A DNA stretch of 64,000 nucleotides from contig NZ_JHZE01000005.1 in NCBI RefSeq assembly GCF_000621085.1, positions 62,001-126,000 on the forward strand. The letters run 5' to 3'. How positions within the stretch are numbered: position 1 is the first letter of the stretch; each line of letters starts with the position of its first letter. Position numbers and translations under genes: made by a program. This stretch comes from Mycoplasmopsis gallinarum DSM 19816 (GTDB taxonomy: Bacteria; Bacillota_I; Bacilli_A; Mycoplasmatales; Metamycoplasmataceae). Positions 1-11,419 of this stretch are shown here, piece after piece. The notes under the pieces are model-generated. The model had not been told where the DNA came from and did no database searches. It saw only the letters and a list, made by a program, of their open reading frames with translations.

Positions 1-703
1 ATTTTTCATAGGCTTTATTTAAATTGGTAGATAAAGAATTTTTTCTAATGCGATATTCAATCAAATTTTTATTTAAATAAAAACATTTAATATTATTATT
101 TAAATATCAACTATAAACCACATCTAAATCTTCGTAAATTTTTTGTTTAAAAAAGATATTATTTTGTGTTTTATTTTGTAAATAAATATTTTTTCTTACT
201 ATCTTACCTCAGGCAAAAAGTAAATTTTTAAAAATTAAATCACGTGAATAATATTCTCCCGTTTGACATTTATATTGAGGAATATTGAAAACTTTCATTT
301 GAATTTTGTTAGTAATTGCATAACTGCAATAATGTTTGGCAGTAATTAAATCATATTTATATAAAAAATTATTTAATAAAAAATTAAAATGTTTTAAGTT
401 TAACTTATCATCATCGTCAATGAAAAAAAAGTATTCTCCTTTAGCTTGAGAAATTAAAAAATCACGATTAAAACCGATTCCTTTTTTTTCTGAATAGTCA
501 CTTAAATTTAAAACTTTAATTCTTGAATCTTTTTTAGATAAATCATTTAATATTTCCAAAGTATTATCATTTGAATAATCATTCAATACCAAAATTTCAA
601 TTTTATATTTGCTCTTAAGTTTCATAATATGTTTAAGTGAAAAAAAATTTAATTTATTAATATTATGACAAGGAATTAAGATGCTCAAGTCCACTTTTTT
701 CAT
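1..703 (-). CDS. Family 2 glycosyltransferase (3' end outside window)
   Basis: The first 234 codons of a GT-A type glycosyltransferase, which transfers a sugar from a nucleotide-sugar donor, probably to a lipid or capsule acceptor at the inner face of the membrane. The N-terminus reads LSILIPCHN, the classic GT2 opening. A loop ending in a run of four Asp after FFI (about residues 94-100) supplies the DxD-like metal/nucleotide site. Reading UGA as Trp at 206-208 keeps the frame open to base 1, so the C-terminal part is missing only because the window ends. It is divergent from the aminopeptidase gene across a 74-base AT-rich spacer. The acceptor cannot be deduced. Confidence 0.85.
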
Positions 704-737
704 TACAATCCTTTATATATTTGTCTTTATATTTTTA

Positions 738-743
738 TATAAT
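738..743 (+). promoter_or_regulatory. -10 box (TATAAT) for the leucyl aminopeptidase gene
   Basis: Exact TATAAT 34 bases before the ATG at 778, with a purine-rich Shine-Dalgarno (AAGGAG) at 767-772. There is no clear -35, as usual in mollicutes. Confidence 0.55.
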
Positions 744-777
744 TATAAAATTAAAAAAATGTCAAATAAGGAGATAT

Positions 778-2139
778 ATGAATAAATTGGAATTTTTGAC
801 AAAAAGAGACAACAATTTTTTATTAGTTGCAGTCGATTATAATAATTTACCATTTGAATGAATTTCTAAAAAAAATGGCGCAATAAGTGAAAATTTATCT
901 AAAAATGAAGCATATATAACTATAAAAGAAATTAAAAATTATGATGAATTAGTAGAATTTATCAAGAAAAATATTTTGAATTCTCAAAGAGCTTTTCAAA
1001 TTGATTTAAATTCTTTTAAAAACGTATTGAATATAAATTATGAAGATATTTTAAAAGCTTTTATTTCTTCAATCGTTTTTTATCAAGCAAAATTGTTTAA
1101 CAAGAAAAAAGAAAAAAGTAAAAAAACTAATTTTTCTTTATTATTTAATTCTGATGAAGATAAAGAAGTTTTTAATAAATTTAATTTAATCGCAGAAAAT
1201 AGAAACAAAATTAGAAACTTGCAAATAATGCCTGAAAATTACTGCAATTCAGTAGAGTTAGCTAATTATATTGTTGAAGATTTTTCTAATCTAAAAAATT
1301 TAAAAGTCACCGTTTTAGATAAAAATATGATAGAAAAATTAAAGATGGGTTTAATTTTGTCTGTAAATAAGGGTTCAACACACGAACCAAGAGTGGTTAT
1401 TGTTGAATACAATGGAAACAAGAAATCAAAAGATAAAATCGTCTTTGTTGGAAAAGGAATTACTTTTGATACAGGTGGAATTAATACAAAAGGCTATCAT
1501 ATGTCAGGAATGAAATATGATATGTCAGGTTCTGCCATTGTGGCTTATGCTGTAAAAACCTTAGCCGAATTAAAAGCAAATGTTAATGTTGCTGCAATTA
1601 TGATGATAACTGATAATCGTCAAGACGGAGATGCTTCATTGCCCGAAAATGTTTATGAATCTATGTCAGGTTTGAGTGTTGAAGTAACTGATACCGATGC
1701 TGAAGGACGTTTAGTTTTAGCAGATGGATTATATTATGGAGCTACTAAATTAAAAGCAACTACATTAGTTGATGTTGCAACTTTAACAGGATCAGTTTTA
1801 ACAGCACTAGGACATACTTATTCTGGAATTTGATCAACAAATGAAGGAAAATGAGGACTTTTCGAAAAAGCAGGACAAATTAGTCATGAGAAAATTTGAA
1901 GAATGCCATTACATGATGATTTTCATCAATTTAATTTGGCTTCTGAAGTTGCTGATTTAAATAATTATAATAATAGTGAAAAATCAGATTCTAATACTGC
2001 TGCAATGTTCTTAAAACAATTTACTAACAATGTAGATTATATTCATTGTGATGTTGCCGGAACCGCTGATGTCGGTGGAAAACCTCAAGGTGTTTTAATT
2101 GATACATTAGTTGAATTTGCTTTATTAAATGAAAAATAG
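778..2139 (+). CDS. pepA: Leucyl aminopeptidase, M17 family
   Basis: Cytosolic di-metal exopeptidase that removes N-terminal residues from peptides, supplying amino acids to an auxotrophic cell. 453 residues, slightly short of the usual 480-500. The catalytic C-terminal half is intact: GKGITFDTGG (metal ligands K226 and D231) and the family signature TDTDAEGRL at about 304-312 with Asp307 and Glu309. The N-terminal half is divergent, as is common in this family. The ATG at 778 is preferred because of its AAGGAG ribosome site; in-frame UGA (Trp) codons lie at 862-864 and in the 1831-1902 stretch. A strong two-way terminator follows the stop directly. Confidence 0.93.
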
Positions 2140-2161
2140 AACCAAGAAAGGTTCTATTTTT
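2132..2161. terminator. Bidirectional intrinsic terminator between converging genes
   Basis: Perfect 12-bp stem (2132-2143 with 2150-2161), six-base loop, A-run on the left and T-run on the right. It overlaps the stop region of both pepA (+) and the 2161 gene (-), so it can serve both. Confidence 0.85.
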
Positions 2162-2555
2162 TAAATTCTTTCAATTGAAATTTCAAATTTGCCAATTAAG
2201 GTCTCATTAGCGGCAAATAACTCATATTTAAATGTTTGCTTATTATCAGTTATTTCTACATCATGAAGTAAACTAATTAAGACAAATTTTTGATTATTTA
2301 CAGAGATATAAGAATTAGCCGTCTTTTCATTTTTTTTCAAAATTAAGGTTGTATCACCAGCAAAAATATTAATTTGCTTTTCATTAATTTCAATTCTGTT
2401 AGCAATTCCTTTTGAAGGTTCTAAAAATTGATATGTTAAATATTCAATTGATTCATTATTTGAGTTATCAGTAAAAATTTCAAATTCACTTTCAGCCTCA
2501 AATTCAATAATATTTTTTTCAGTATCTACAGAATGATCTGCAATTGATTTAAATT

Positions 2556-2565
<10 letters not shown>
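2161..2565 (-). CDS. Small DUF1934-like (YwiB-type) protein
   Basis: 134 residues, predicted all-beta, cytosolic, no signal or membrane segment. The order of elements (IIEFEAESEFEIF, a middle segment NRIEINEKQINIF, then a strand-rich C-terminal half ending FEISIERI) resembles the DUF1934/YwiB calycin-like barrel family, judged by eye only. The function of that family is unknown. Its start overlaps the end of gltX by 10 bases, so it is translationally coupled and should be co-transcribed with gltX. Confidence 0.6.
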
Positions 2566-3950
<1,385 letters not shown>

Positions 3951-4063
3951 TTTGTAACTCCTATTAAATATGTTTAAAATTAATTTTATATATTTAAAAT
4001 AATAATTTAAATTTTTTAAGATTTAAGTATTAATTTAGAACATAATTACATTTACTTATCATC

Positions 4064-4096
4064 TACCATATATATTATAAATATATATGGTATAAT
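4064..4096 (+). promoter_or_regulatory. Operator-like inverted repeat abutting the gyrA -10 box
   Basis: Perfect 12-bp arms (4064-4075 and 4081-4092) around a 5-base centre; each arm begins TACCATATATAT read inward. The right arm runs into TATAAT at 4091-4096, 31 bases before the gyrA ATG, with TGGAGGT as ribosome site at 4118-4124. The position fits a repressor site or a supercoiling-sensitive cruciform. Confidence 0.5.
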
Positions 4097-4127
4097 TGTT
4101 GAAAATTTCGCCTATTATGGAGGTAAA

Positions 4128-6842
4128 ATGATCGATAATAAAAATTTTGATCTTGATGAGAAAAAAACTCAAGAATTAAATGATGATGATTTAATAATTG
4201 AAGACAAGCTTTTTGTAGCTTTTAAAAATGAAGAATCCAAAGAAGAAAACTTGGAAGATGATGAAGAAGCTCCACAAAGTAAACCAGAATATCAAGTTAA
4301 ACCCCAATTAATTGAAGGCCCAACTTCAGGAATGAGTCCAATTCAAGTGCATAAAGAAATGAAAAATTCATTTTTGGAATATGCAATGAGTGTTATTGTT
4401 TCTCGGGCTTTGCCTGATGCTAGAGATGGATTAAAACCTGTACATAGACGTATTTTATTTGATATGAGTGAACTAGGAATTACTCATAGTTCTCAACATA
4501 GAAAAAGCGCGAGAATTGTTGGTGACGTATTAGGTAAATATCACCCTCATGGTGATTCATCTGTTTATGAAGCCATGGTAAGAATGGCACAAGATTTTTC
4601 AATGCGTTATCCTTTAGTGGATGGACATGGAAATTTTGGTTCAATTGATGGTGATGAAGCAGCTGCGATGCGTTATACTGAAGCAAGAATGTCTAAATTA
4701 GCTTCAGAAATGATTGAAGGAATTAAGAAAAATACAGTTGATTTTGTCGATAACTATGATGCTTCTGAAATAGAACCATCAGTCTTACCAGCTCGTTATC
4801 CTAATTTATTGGTTTCTGGAGGTTCAGGGATTGCGGTTGGAATGGCAACTTCAATTCCTACTCATAATTTAGGAGAAGTAATTGATGCCACTGTAGCACT
4901 TGCAAAAAATCCGGATATTACTATTGAAGAATTAATGAATTACTTACCTGGACCTGATTTTCCAACAGGAGCTATGATTTTAGGTAATGCAGGTATAAAA
5001 GATGCTTATAAAACAGGAAAAGGCTCAATTCCAGTTCGTTCTGTTGCTAAAGTAGATGAATTAGCAAATGGAAAAAGCAAAATTATAGTAAGTGAAATTC
5101 CTTATGAAATTAAAAAAACTGCAATTATTGAAAAAATTGCTGAATTAGTTAAAGCTAAAGAAATTGAAGGAATTAGTGACTTAAGGGATGAGTCTTCAAG
5201 AGAAGGAATTAGAATTGTAATAGACATTAAGAAAAATCACAATCCATATGTGATTTTAAATAAGCTTTATAAACAAACTAATTTACAAGTAAATTATAAT
5301 GCGAATTTAGTTGCTTTAGTTAATGGCGAACCTAAATTATTGAATTTAAAAGAAGCATTAGAAGTTTATTTAAAACATCAAGAGGATGTTGTTACAAGAG
5401 AACTAAATTTTGATTTACAAAAAGCACAAGAGAGATTGCACATTCTTGAAGGTTTAAAAATTGCTGTAGAAAATATTGATGAAGTTATCAAAATTATTCG
5501 TCAGTCTAAAAATGATAACGAAGCCAAAGAGAAATTAAGTGCAAGATTTAATTTATCAGAAATTCAAGCCAAAGCAATTGTTGATATGCGTTTAGGTCGT
5601 TTAACAGGCTTAGCAATTGATAATATGCTTAATGAAATGGCGGAATTGAATCAAGAAATTGCAAGAATTCAAGCAATTTTAGCAAGCCATGATAAATTAA
5701 TCACCTTAATCATTGAACAATTACAAGAAGTTAAAAATAAATACAATGATAAAAGAAGAAGCCAAATTGTTTTTGATGTTGAAGGATCAATCACTGATGA
5801 AGATTTAATCCCAAGAAAAGATATTGTTATTACTACTTCAACAAATGGCTACACAAAAAGAATTGATTTAGAAGAATATAGAGCACAAAAACGTGGAGGA
5901 ATTGGCCACAGCACTATTAAAACTTATGATGATGACGACGTAAATTCAATTATTACTACGACTACTCATACAGATTTATTACTATTTTCTAATTTAGGAA
6001 AAGTTTATAGAATTAGAGCTCACCAAATTCCTGAATTATCAAAACAATCTAAAGGAGTACCATTTATTAATATCATTCCTTCTTTAAAAGCAAAAGAAGG
6101 CGAAAATATTGTTTCAATTCTTCCAATTAATACTTATGAAGATAATGAATATTTATTAACCGTAACTAAAAAAGGTTTAATTAAAAAAACTAAATTAGAT
6201 AACTTTGAAAGAATTAATGCAAATGGTAAAAATGCTTTTTCTTTAAATCAAGGCGATGAATTACATAGAGCTTTCATTATTACTGATAATGATCAAGTAA
6301 TATTATCAAATATTAATGGTAGAGTTGTTAAATTTAATGCTAAGGATTTTAGATCTCTAGGAAGAACAGCACTTGGAGTAAAAGGAATTAAACTAGAAGA
6401 TAATGAAATTTTAACTTCTTCTTCTGCTTCATGAGAGGGTGAATTCATTCTTTCAATTGGTTCACTTGGTTTTGGTAAATTATCTGATCCGGAAACATTT
6501 AGATTAACTAATAGAAATGGAAAAGGTGTAAAAGCACTTGGAGCAAATGCAGGTAACTTAATTTTTGCTCGTTATGTTAATTTACAAGATCAATTGTTAG
6601 TTATTACAAATAGTGGTTTAACTATTCGAACTGAAATTAGTGAAATAAGTATTTCAGGAAGAACTGCAAAAGGTGTCAAAATTATTAAATTAAGAGAAAA
6701 TGATTCAATTAAAGCAATTGAAGTTATTAAAATTAATGAATTACTTGACAAAGAAGCAGTTGAAAAAGCAAAAGATCAAAATCAAAGTTTAAAAGAAACT
6801 ATTAACAAATTAGAAGAAAATCAAGAAAACGAAGATGAATAA
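4128..6842 (+). CDS. gyrA: DNA gyrase subunit A
   Basis: Breakage-reunion subunit of DNA gyrase, which with GyrB introduces negative supercoils. 904 residues. A highly acidic extension of about 60 residues precedes the conserved core that starts near [19 protein letters not shown]. The catalytic tyrosine is Y183 in AMRYTEAR. The quinolone region reads HGDSSVYE, with Ser and Glu at the usual 83/87-equivalent positions. Assignment to GyrA rather than ParC rests on the GyrA box QKRGGIG at residues 587-593 followed by the six-blade C-terminal domain. In-frame UGA Trp occurs at 6432-6434. The C-terminus is lysine/glutamate rich. The next gene starts 8 bases before the gyrA stop, so they form an operon. 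Confidence 0.96.
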
Positions 6843-8355
6843 ACATTTAAATTTCTATACTAATTTTATTGCAATCGAACATCTAGATAAAAAAGAAGAC
6901 CTTGAAAAAGGACTTTATTTGTTATCTTATGCAATGGATAAAGTTTTAAATAATGAAAATATTATTGCATCAGAAAACAAAATATTGTTTTCAATTAAAA
7001 GTAAAAAAATCAAACAAAATCTTCTTAAAGATTTTGTTGCTTTTTTTTCTCAAAAATTCCAAATTTTTAAATATAAAAAAGACTTCAATGCTATTGATGA
7101 ATTTGATTATTATTTTGCAACCAATAGAAAAATAAATTATTTGTTGCAACTTGATTATGAAAAAGAAACAAAAAAATTAATGATTTTTCTATACGAAAAT
7201 AATGAATTTTACAATCACGAATTATTAAAAAAATTGTTTTTATTTTTAGAAAAATTAGATTGAGATAATGCTTTATTATCAAGAGATTATCACAGGCAAT
7301 TATGTAAACTTAATAAAGCCAATTTAAATTTAATTAATTTAGATTTGGAAATTAATGAAATTTTAACTTCACAAATCAATCAAAACTGATTAAAAATAAA
7401 AAGGTGAAGAAGTGAGCATTTGATCTTAAAAACGCAAAATAAGGCAAATTATCAAATTTTTTCTTATATTAATCAAAAAATATGCGATTTCTTTTTTTTA
7501 AAAAAACTTTGATTTTTTAAAAAAGAAAAAAATAAAACTTCTTTTGTTTGAAATCCTTTGAAAGTTTTAAATAGACGAGTAATTAGTTTTAAAAATAGCA
7601 GCAATTTTGATTTTAAACTTAATTACTGAAACCCTTATTCTAAACTTTCTGAATCTTTTTTAGCTTTTTTACTGTTAAATTTTTTATATGAAGAATCAAG
7701 ATTAATGAATAAAAAATTTGACAATTATTATGTAGTTTTATCAAATGATGCTTCGCCTGCTTTTATCAATTTTTTAGAACAAATTAATTTAAAAATTGAA
7801 TGATATCAAAACGAGAAACATTATGAATTATTAAATAATGAAAATTGTTTTTTTGCCTATGTTGAAGGTAAATTCAATTTAAATCCCAAATTAAATAGCT
7901 ATTTTGATAATTACAATTTTTTAATTGTTTTTATCCTAATGCTAAATACTTATAAAAATCGAAATAACTTGTTGTTATATAAAATTAATCAATTGCAAAC
8001 CCTTTATGGAGTTTATAAAAATACTCAAAAGCATATAAAAATCAAAAATCTTAACTTTGAAACTTTAGCCCTTAAATTAGATGAATTAAGGAAATTGAAA
8101 AATCCATTAATTGAAAAAATAAATTTAATTGGAACTTGAAATTTAAATAAGTTTTGTATTTACAAAATAGAATTAAAACACCACAGTCAAATTATTATTT
8201 GATTTGATCCACGAAAAGATGAAATTTTAATTGAATTCAATTTATGTTTAGAATATCAAAACTTAAATAATTTGTCTTTACTAAAAAAATTAAGAATTAT
8301 TATTCTTTTTTATAAATTAAGAAAAAAAATAAAAAATCTTTTATTTAATAAATAA
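6835..8355 (+). CDS. Diverged phosphohexomutase-fold protein lacking catalytic motifs
   Basis: 506 residues, no signal peptide, Lys/Asn/Phe-rich, several UGA Trp codons. I do not recognise a named ortholog. The C-terminal 250 residues follow the order of alpha-D-phosphohexomutases: NYWNPYSKL at 263-271 sits where NPDGDRL normally occurs; then a helix, YYVVLSND near 300, FFAYVEG near 340 in place of FGFEES, and LQTLYGVYKNTQKHI near 385-400 matching the LyeKYGyy segment. In the N-terminal half, KKLMIFLYENNEFYNHE resembles the stretch just after the metal site. The metal-binding DGDGDR and the phosphoserine TASHNP loop are both absent, so enzymatic activity is unlikely. It is translationally coupled to gyrA. 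The family assignment is my inference from motif order. Confidence 0.5.
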
Positions 8356-8385
8356 TAAATATTTATAATATGCATTGCATATGAC

Positions 8386-8474
8386 AGCAGATTTTCATAA
8401 ATAATAACAATAAAATTTCATTTAAGATTTGAAAGTAGAAGCGCTGCTAACATCGAACTCATTAAAATTTTATT
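8386..8474 (+). promoter_or_regulatory. Candidate rpsD (S4) leader with pseudoknot-type pairing
   Basis: The 168-base leader before rpsD contains two interleaved helices: AGCAG (8386-8390) with CTGCT (8444-8448), and AATAAAATTT (8409-8418) with AAATTTTATT (8465-8474). The order A-B-A'-B' is a pseudoknot topology. S4 is known to repress its own mRNA through a leader structure in other bacteria. The AT-rich arm could be chance, so this is a hypothesis. Confidence 0.35.
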
Positions 8475-8523
8475 CATTATTTAGAGAAAATCCCTTTTGA
8501 AGTTTTATGCAGAAAGAGGAAAA

Positions 8524-9126
8524 ATGAGATATACAGGTCCTGTTTTTAAAAAATCACGTCGTTACGGATTTTCAATTTTAGAAACTGGTAAAGAATTTTC
8601 AAAAGGTAGAAAAAGAACTTACGCACCTGGTCAACATGGAAACAAACGTGTAAAATTATCAGACTATGGTCTTCACCTTTATGAAAAACAAAAAGCTAAA
8701 TTCTTATACGGAATTAGCGAAAAACAAATGCAAAAAGCTTATGTTAAAGCTTCAAAAATGAAAGGTGTTACAGGGGTTAACTTACTTCAATTGCTTGAAA
8801 GTCGTTTAGATAACCTTGTATTTCGTGCAGGTTTTGCAACAACTCGTCGTCAAGCAAGACAATTAGTTAGTCACGGACACTTTGAATTAAATGGACATAA
8901 AGCTAACATTCCTTCAATGCACATTAGTGTTGGAGATGTGATTACTTTAAAAGAAAAATCACAAAAAAATGTTCAAATCGTTGCTGCTATTGAATCAAAA
9001 CCAGCTGCTGCTTGATTGACTTTCAACAAAGATAAATTTAGTGTTAAATACGACAGAATGCCAGATAGAACAGAAATTCTTCCAGACATCAAAGAAAACC
9101 TTATTGTTGAGTTCTACTCAAAATAG
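8524..9126 (+). CDS. rpsD: 30S ribosomal protein S4
   Basis: Primary 16S rRNA-binding assembly protein of the small subunit. 200 residues, normal length. It starts [17 protein letters not shown]-terminal S4 RNA-binding domain is visible as [19 protein letters not shown] 8524 with AGAGGA at 8514-8520 is preferred over an in-frame upstream TTG at 8497, because all S4 proteins start at this RYTGP position. UGA Trp at 9013-9015 is followed by the conserved ending. It is preceded by a long leader suggestive of autoregulation and followed 23 bases later by rpmE. Confidence 0.96.
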
Positions 9127-9149
9127 TTAATTAAAGGAATTAAATTATT

Positions 9150-9368
9150 ATGAAAAAAGAAATTCATCCAGAATATTTTGATGTTAATGTAGCATGTTCA
9201 ACTTGCGGTAAAAAATTCGAATTTAAATCAACTAAAAAAAGCTTTACAGTCGATATTTGTTCAGGATGCCACCCAGTTTACACAGGCGACAGAACAAAAA
9301 CAAGAGCAACAGGTATGGTTGATAAATTTAATCAAAGAATGGCAAAAAAACAACAATTGAACAAATAA
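9150..9368 (+). CDS. rpmE: 50S ribosomal protein L31 (zinc-type)
   Basis: 72 residues. Cysteine pairs CSTC and CSGC form the zinc ribbon of the C+ form of L31, so the zinc-free paralog type does not apply here. It starts MKKEIHPEYF and has the family's C-terminal DKFNQR segment. It lies directly downstream of rpsD and ends at a strong terminator. Confidence 0.96.
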   Translation: MKKEIHPEYFDVNVACSTCGKKFEFKSTKKSFTVDICSGCHPVYTGDRTKTRATGMVDKFNQRMAKKQQLNK

Positions 9369-9370
9369 TC

Positions 9371-9395
9371 AAAGGGCATTGTGCCCTTTTTTATT
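9371..9395 (+). terminator. Intrinsic terminator after rpmE
   Basis: Stem AAAGGGCA (9371-9378) with TGCCCTTT (9382-9389), three-base loop, followed by a T-rich tail. Confidence 0.9.
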
Positions 9396-9400
9396 TTATC

Positions 9401-9450
9401 TGCTAAAAATTAGCAAACTGACTATTGAAAGTGCTAAATTAATATATAAT
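9401..9450 (+). promoter_or_regulatory. CIRCE-like HrcA operator plus -10 box
   Basis: TTAGCA at 9410-9415 and TGCTAA at 9432-9437 form the outer ends of a CIRCE element (consensus TTAGCACTC, 9 bases, GAGTGCTAA), but the total span is 28 rather than 27 and the left half is degenerate. A third TGCTAA at 9401-9406 makes an additional palindrome with the same TTAGCA (TGCTAA-AAA-TTAGCA, 9401-9415). TATAAT lies at 9445-9450. Confidence 0.65.
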
Positions 9451-9456
9451 TGATAT

Positions 9457-10473
9457 ATGAATTTTGAAGATAACGAAAAATTAAATGAAGAAAAGAAATT
9501 AATTTTAAAACATATTGTAGACTTGTTTATTAAAAATGGCGAGCCAGTAGGTTCTAAAGTTTTGGTTGAAGAATATAATTTGACTATTTCAAGTGCCAAA
9601 GTTCGTTATATAATGAGCGAATTAGAAGAAAAAGGTTACTTAATTAAGAGCCATGCATCAAGTGGAAGGATTCCTTCAGATAAGGGATATTTATATTATG
9701 CTAACTATTTGAGCCATAACACAGATACTTTAAAAAGTAAATTCAGAAATATTTTTAGAAAAAAATATAATTCAAACAATTTAACTTTAGAGCAAGCAGC
9801 TGAAGAAATTGCTCAACTAACTTCTTTGACTTTATCAATAGTTAAAACTAATGATGATGAAGTTTTAAAATCAATTCAACTTACACCATTAGATAATGAA
9901 AACGCAATTATTATTATGGTTACTTCTTTAGGAAATGTTACCAATAAGAAAGTAAGTGTTGATGCAAAGCATACTTCAATTGATGATGTAAGAATCGCAG
10001 TTAAAATTTTTAATGATCGTCTTATTGATGTTCCCTTAAATGAAATTCCTAATTTGATTCAAACAATGGAAGAATTATTAAAAGAAAAAATTGAAAATTA
10101 TCAATATATTTTTGAACAATTTGCAACAAATGTTTTCAATTTTGAATTACAAAAAATTAATCAGGTTTATGGAAAAGACAAGATTATTTTGGCAGATGAA
10201 ATTGAAAGAAAAGATATTGTAAAAATCCTCGATTTAATTGAAAAACATTCAATTTGACAAGAGTTAGAAGTGGCATATGATAATGAACAACAAATTAAAA
10301 TTGATGTCAGAAAAGACAATAGCGCAATTATTACTAAAAAATTAAATAATTCTAAAATTGAAGAAATTTCAGTAATTGGTTCAAAACAAAAAATGGATTA
10401 TCAAGCAGGATTAGAGGCTATTGCTTACTTAGCTAATTTAGCTGAACAGGAAAATTTAAAAAATAAGGAGTAA
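9457..10473 (+). CDS. hrcA: Heat-inducible transcription repressor HrcA
   Basis: Winged-helix repressor of chaperone genes that binds CIRCE and whose folding depends on chaperones. 338 residues. The N-terminal helix-turn-helix contains EPVGSKVLVEEY and SSAKVRYIMSELEEKGYL, then SHASSGRIPSDKGYLYY, all diagnostic of HrcA. UGA Trp at 10255-10257. The ATG lies only 6 bases after a TATAAT and there is no Shine-Dalgarno, so the mRNA is probably leaderless. The CIRCE-like site upstream implies autorepression. grpE starts 4 bases after the stop. Confidence 0.95.
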
Positions 10474-10477
10474 AATA

Positions 10478-11359
10478 ATGAAATTTAATTTTAAAAACGG
10501 AGATTACATTAAATTCAATTTAGTTGTTAGAAACTTAAAAAACGAATTAGTTGAGGATTTAAATTTAAAAAATCAAGAACTAATTTTAGGACATGAAAAT
10601 GAAAGTTTGAAATTTAATTTAAATGAAATTGTAATTGGACACGAACTTACAAGCGAAATTATTGCCTTGCAAGAGTATAATGAGCAAACCTGAAAATTAA
10701 ATTTAGAAATTTTAGATTATAAAAGCTCTTTTGAAATGAATTTAATGCAAATAAATAACAAATTTTTACAAGAATTAGAAATTAAAAACAAAATTTTAAG
10801 TGATTTAAAAACTGAAAAAAATAATTTAGAAATTACATTAAAAGACACATTGGAAATTTTAAAAACTGTAAGATCAGAAAATCAAAATAAAGCTTTAACT
10901 TTACCTAAAGAAGAACTTGAAAAAGCACAAAAATATGCCTTACAAAAATTTGTAGATGATTTTTCTAATCCTTTTTCAATTTTAAAAGTAGCTGTCAATG
11001 TGGGATCAAATAGCAACGATCAAGCTGTAAAAAATTATGTTTTAGGTTTTAATATGGTTCTTAATCAAGTTGAAGATGTGTTAAGAAATCACGGAATTAT
11101 TGAATTTAGTCCCGAAATTGGTTCAATTTTTGATCCGGAAACTTCAAAAGTAATTGAACAAATCGAAGATTACGAAAAGCCTAATAATACTGTATTAAAA
11201 GTAACATCATCAGGTTTAAAACTACATGATAGAGTAATCAAACCAGCAATTGTGGTTGTTTCAAAAGGAAAAATATTAGAAAACCAAGAATCAAATAAAA
11301 AGAAAAACACATTTAAAAAGAAACACCACTTTAAATCAAAAAAACAAAGTAAAAATTAA
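10478..11359 (+). CDS. grpE: GrpE nucleotide exchange factor with extra N-terminal domain
   Basis: Releases ADP from DnaK in the DnaK-DnaJ-GrpE cycle. 293 residues, against roughly 180-210 in most bacteria. After a coiled coil near residues 85-130, the GrpE core is clear: NPFSILKVAVNVG, GFNMVLNQVEDVL, FDPETSKVIEQIED, then a beta domain NTVLKVTSSGLKLHDRVIKPA. The first 85 residues form a separate beta-rich unit (GDYIKFNLVVRN, then NQELILG, a helix and WKLNLEILDYKS) laid out like an FKBP/trigger-factor peptidyl-prolyl isomerase domain. The C-terminal 25 residues are Lys-rich. It is co-transcribed with hrcA. Confidence 0.92.
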
Positions 11360-11419
11360 TTTTTTTACTTTTTTTATTACTTATAAAAGTAATCTTAATT
11401 AAATATTAAAGGAGGTTAT

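Noticed and set aside
976-2139. Apparent splits of pepA, gyrA, secA, eno and others into several ORFs
   Set aside because: Each break is a UGA at a position where relatives have Trp, and the frame continues. These are genetic-code effects and not pseudogenes.
4480-4686. Minus-strand ORF of 68 codons within gyrA
   Set aside because: Lies fully inside conserved gyrA sequence, no ribosome site, composition of an antisense shadow. Several similar shadows (for example 23145-23339 and 27440-27966) were rejected for the same reason.
8497-8523. TTG at 8497 as the start of rpsD
   Set aside because: It would add nine residues absent from S4 proteins, and the ribosome site AGAGGA lies correctly before ATG 8524.
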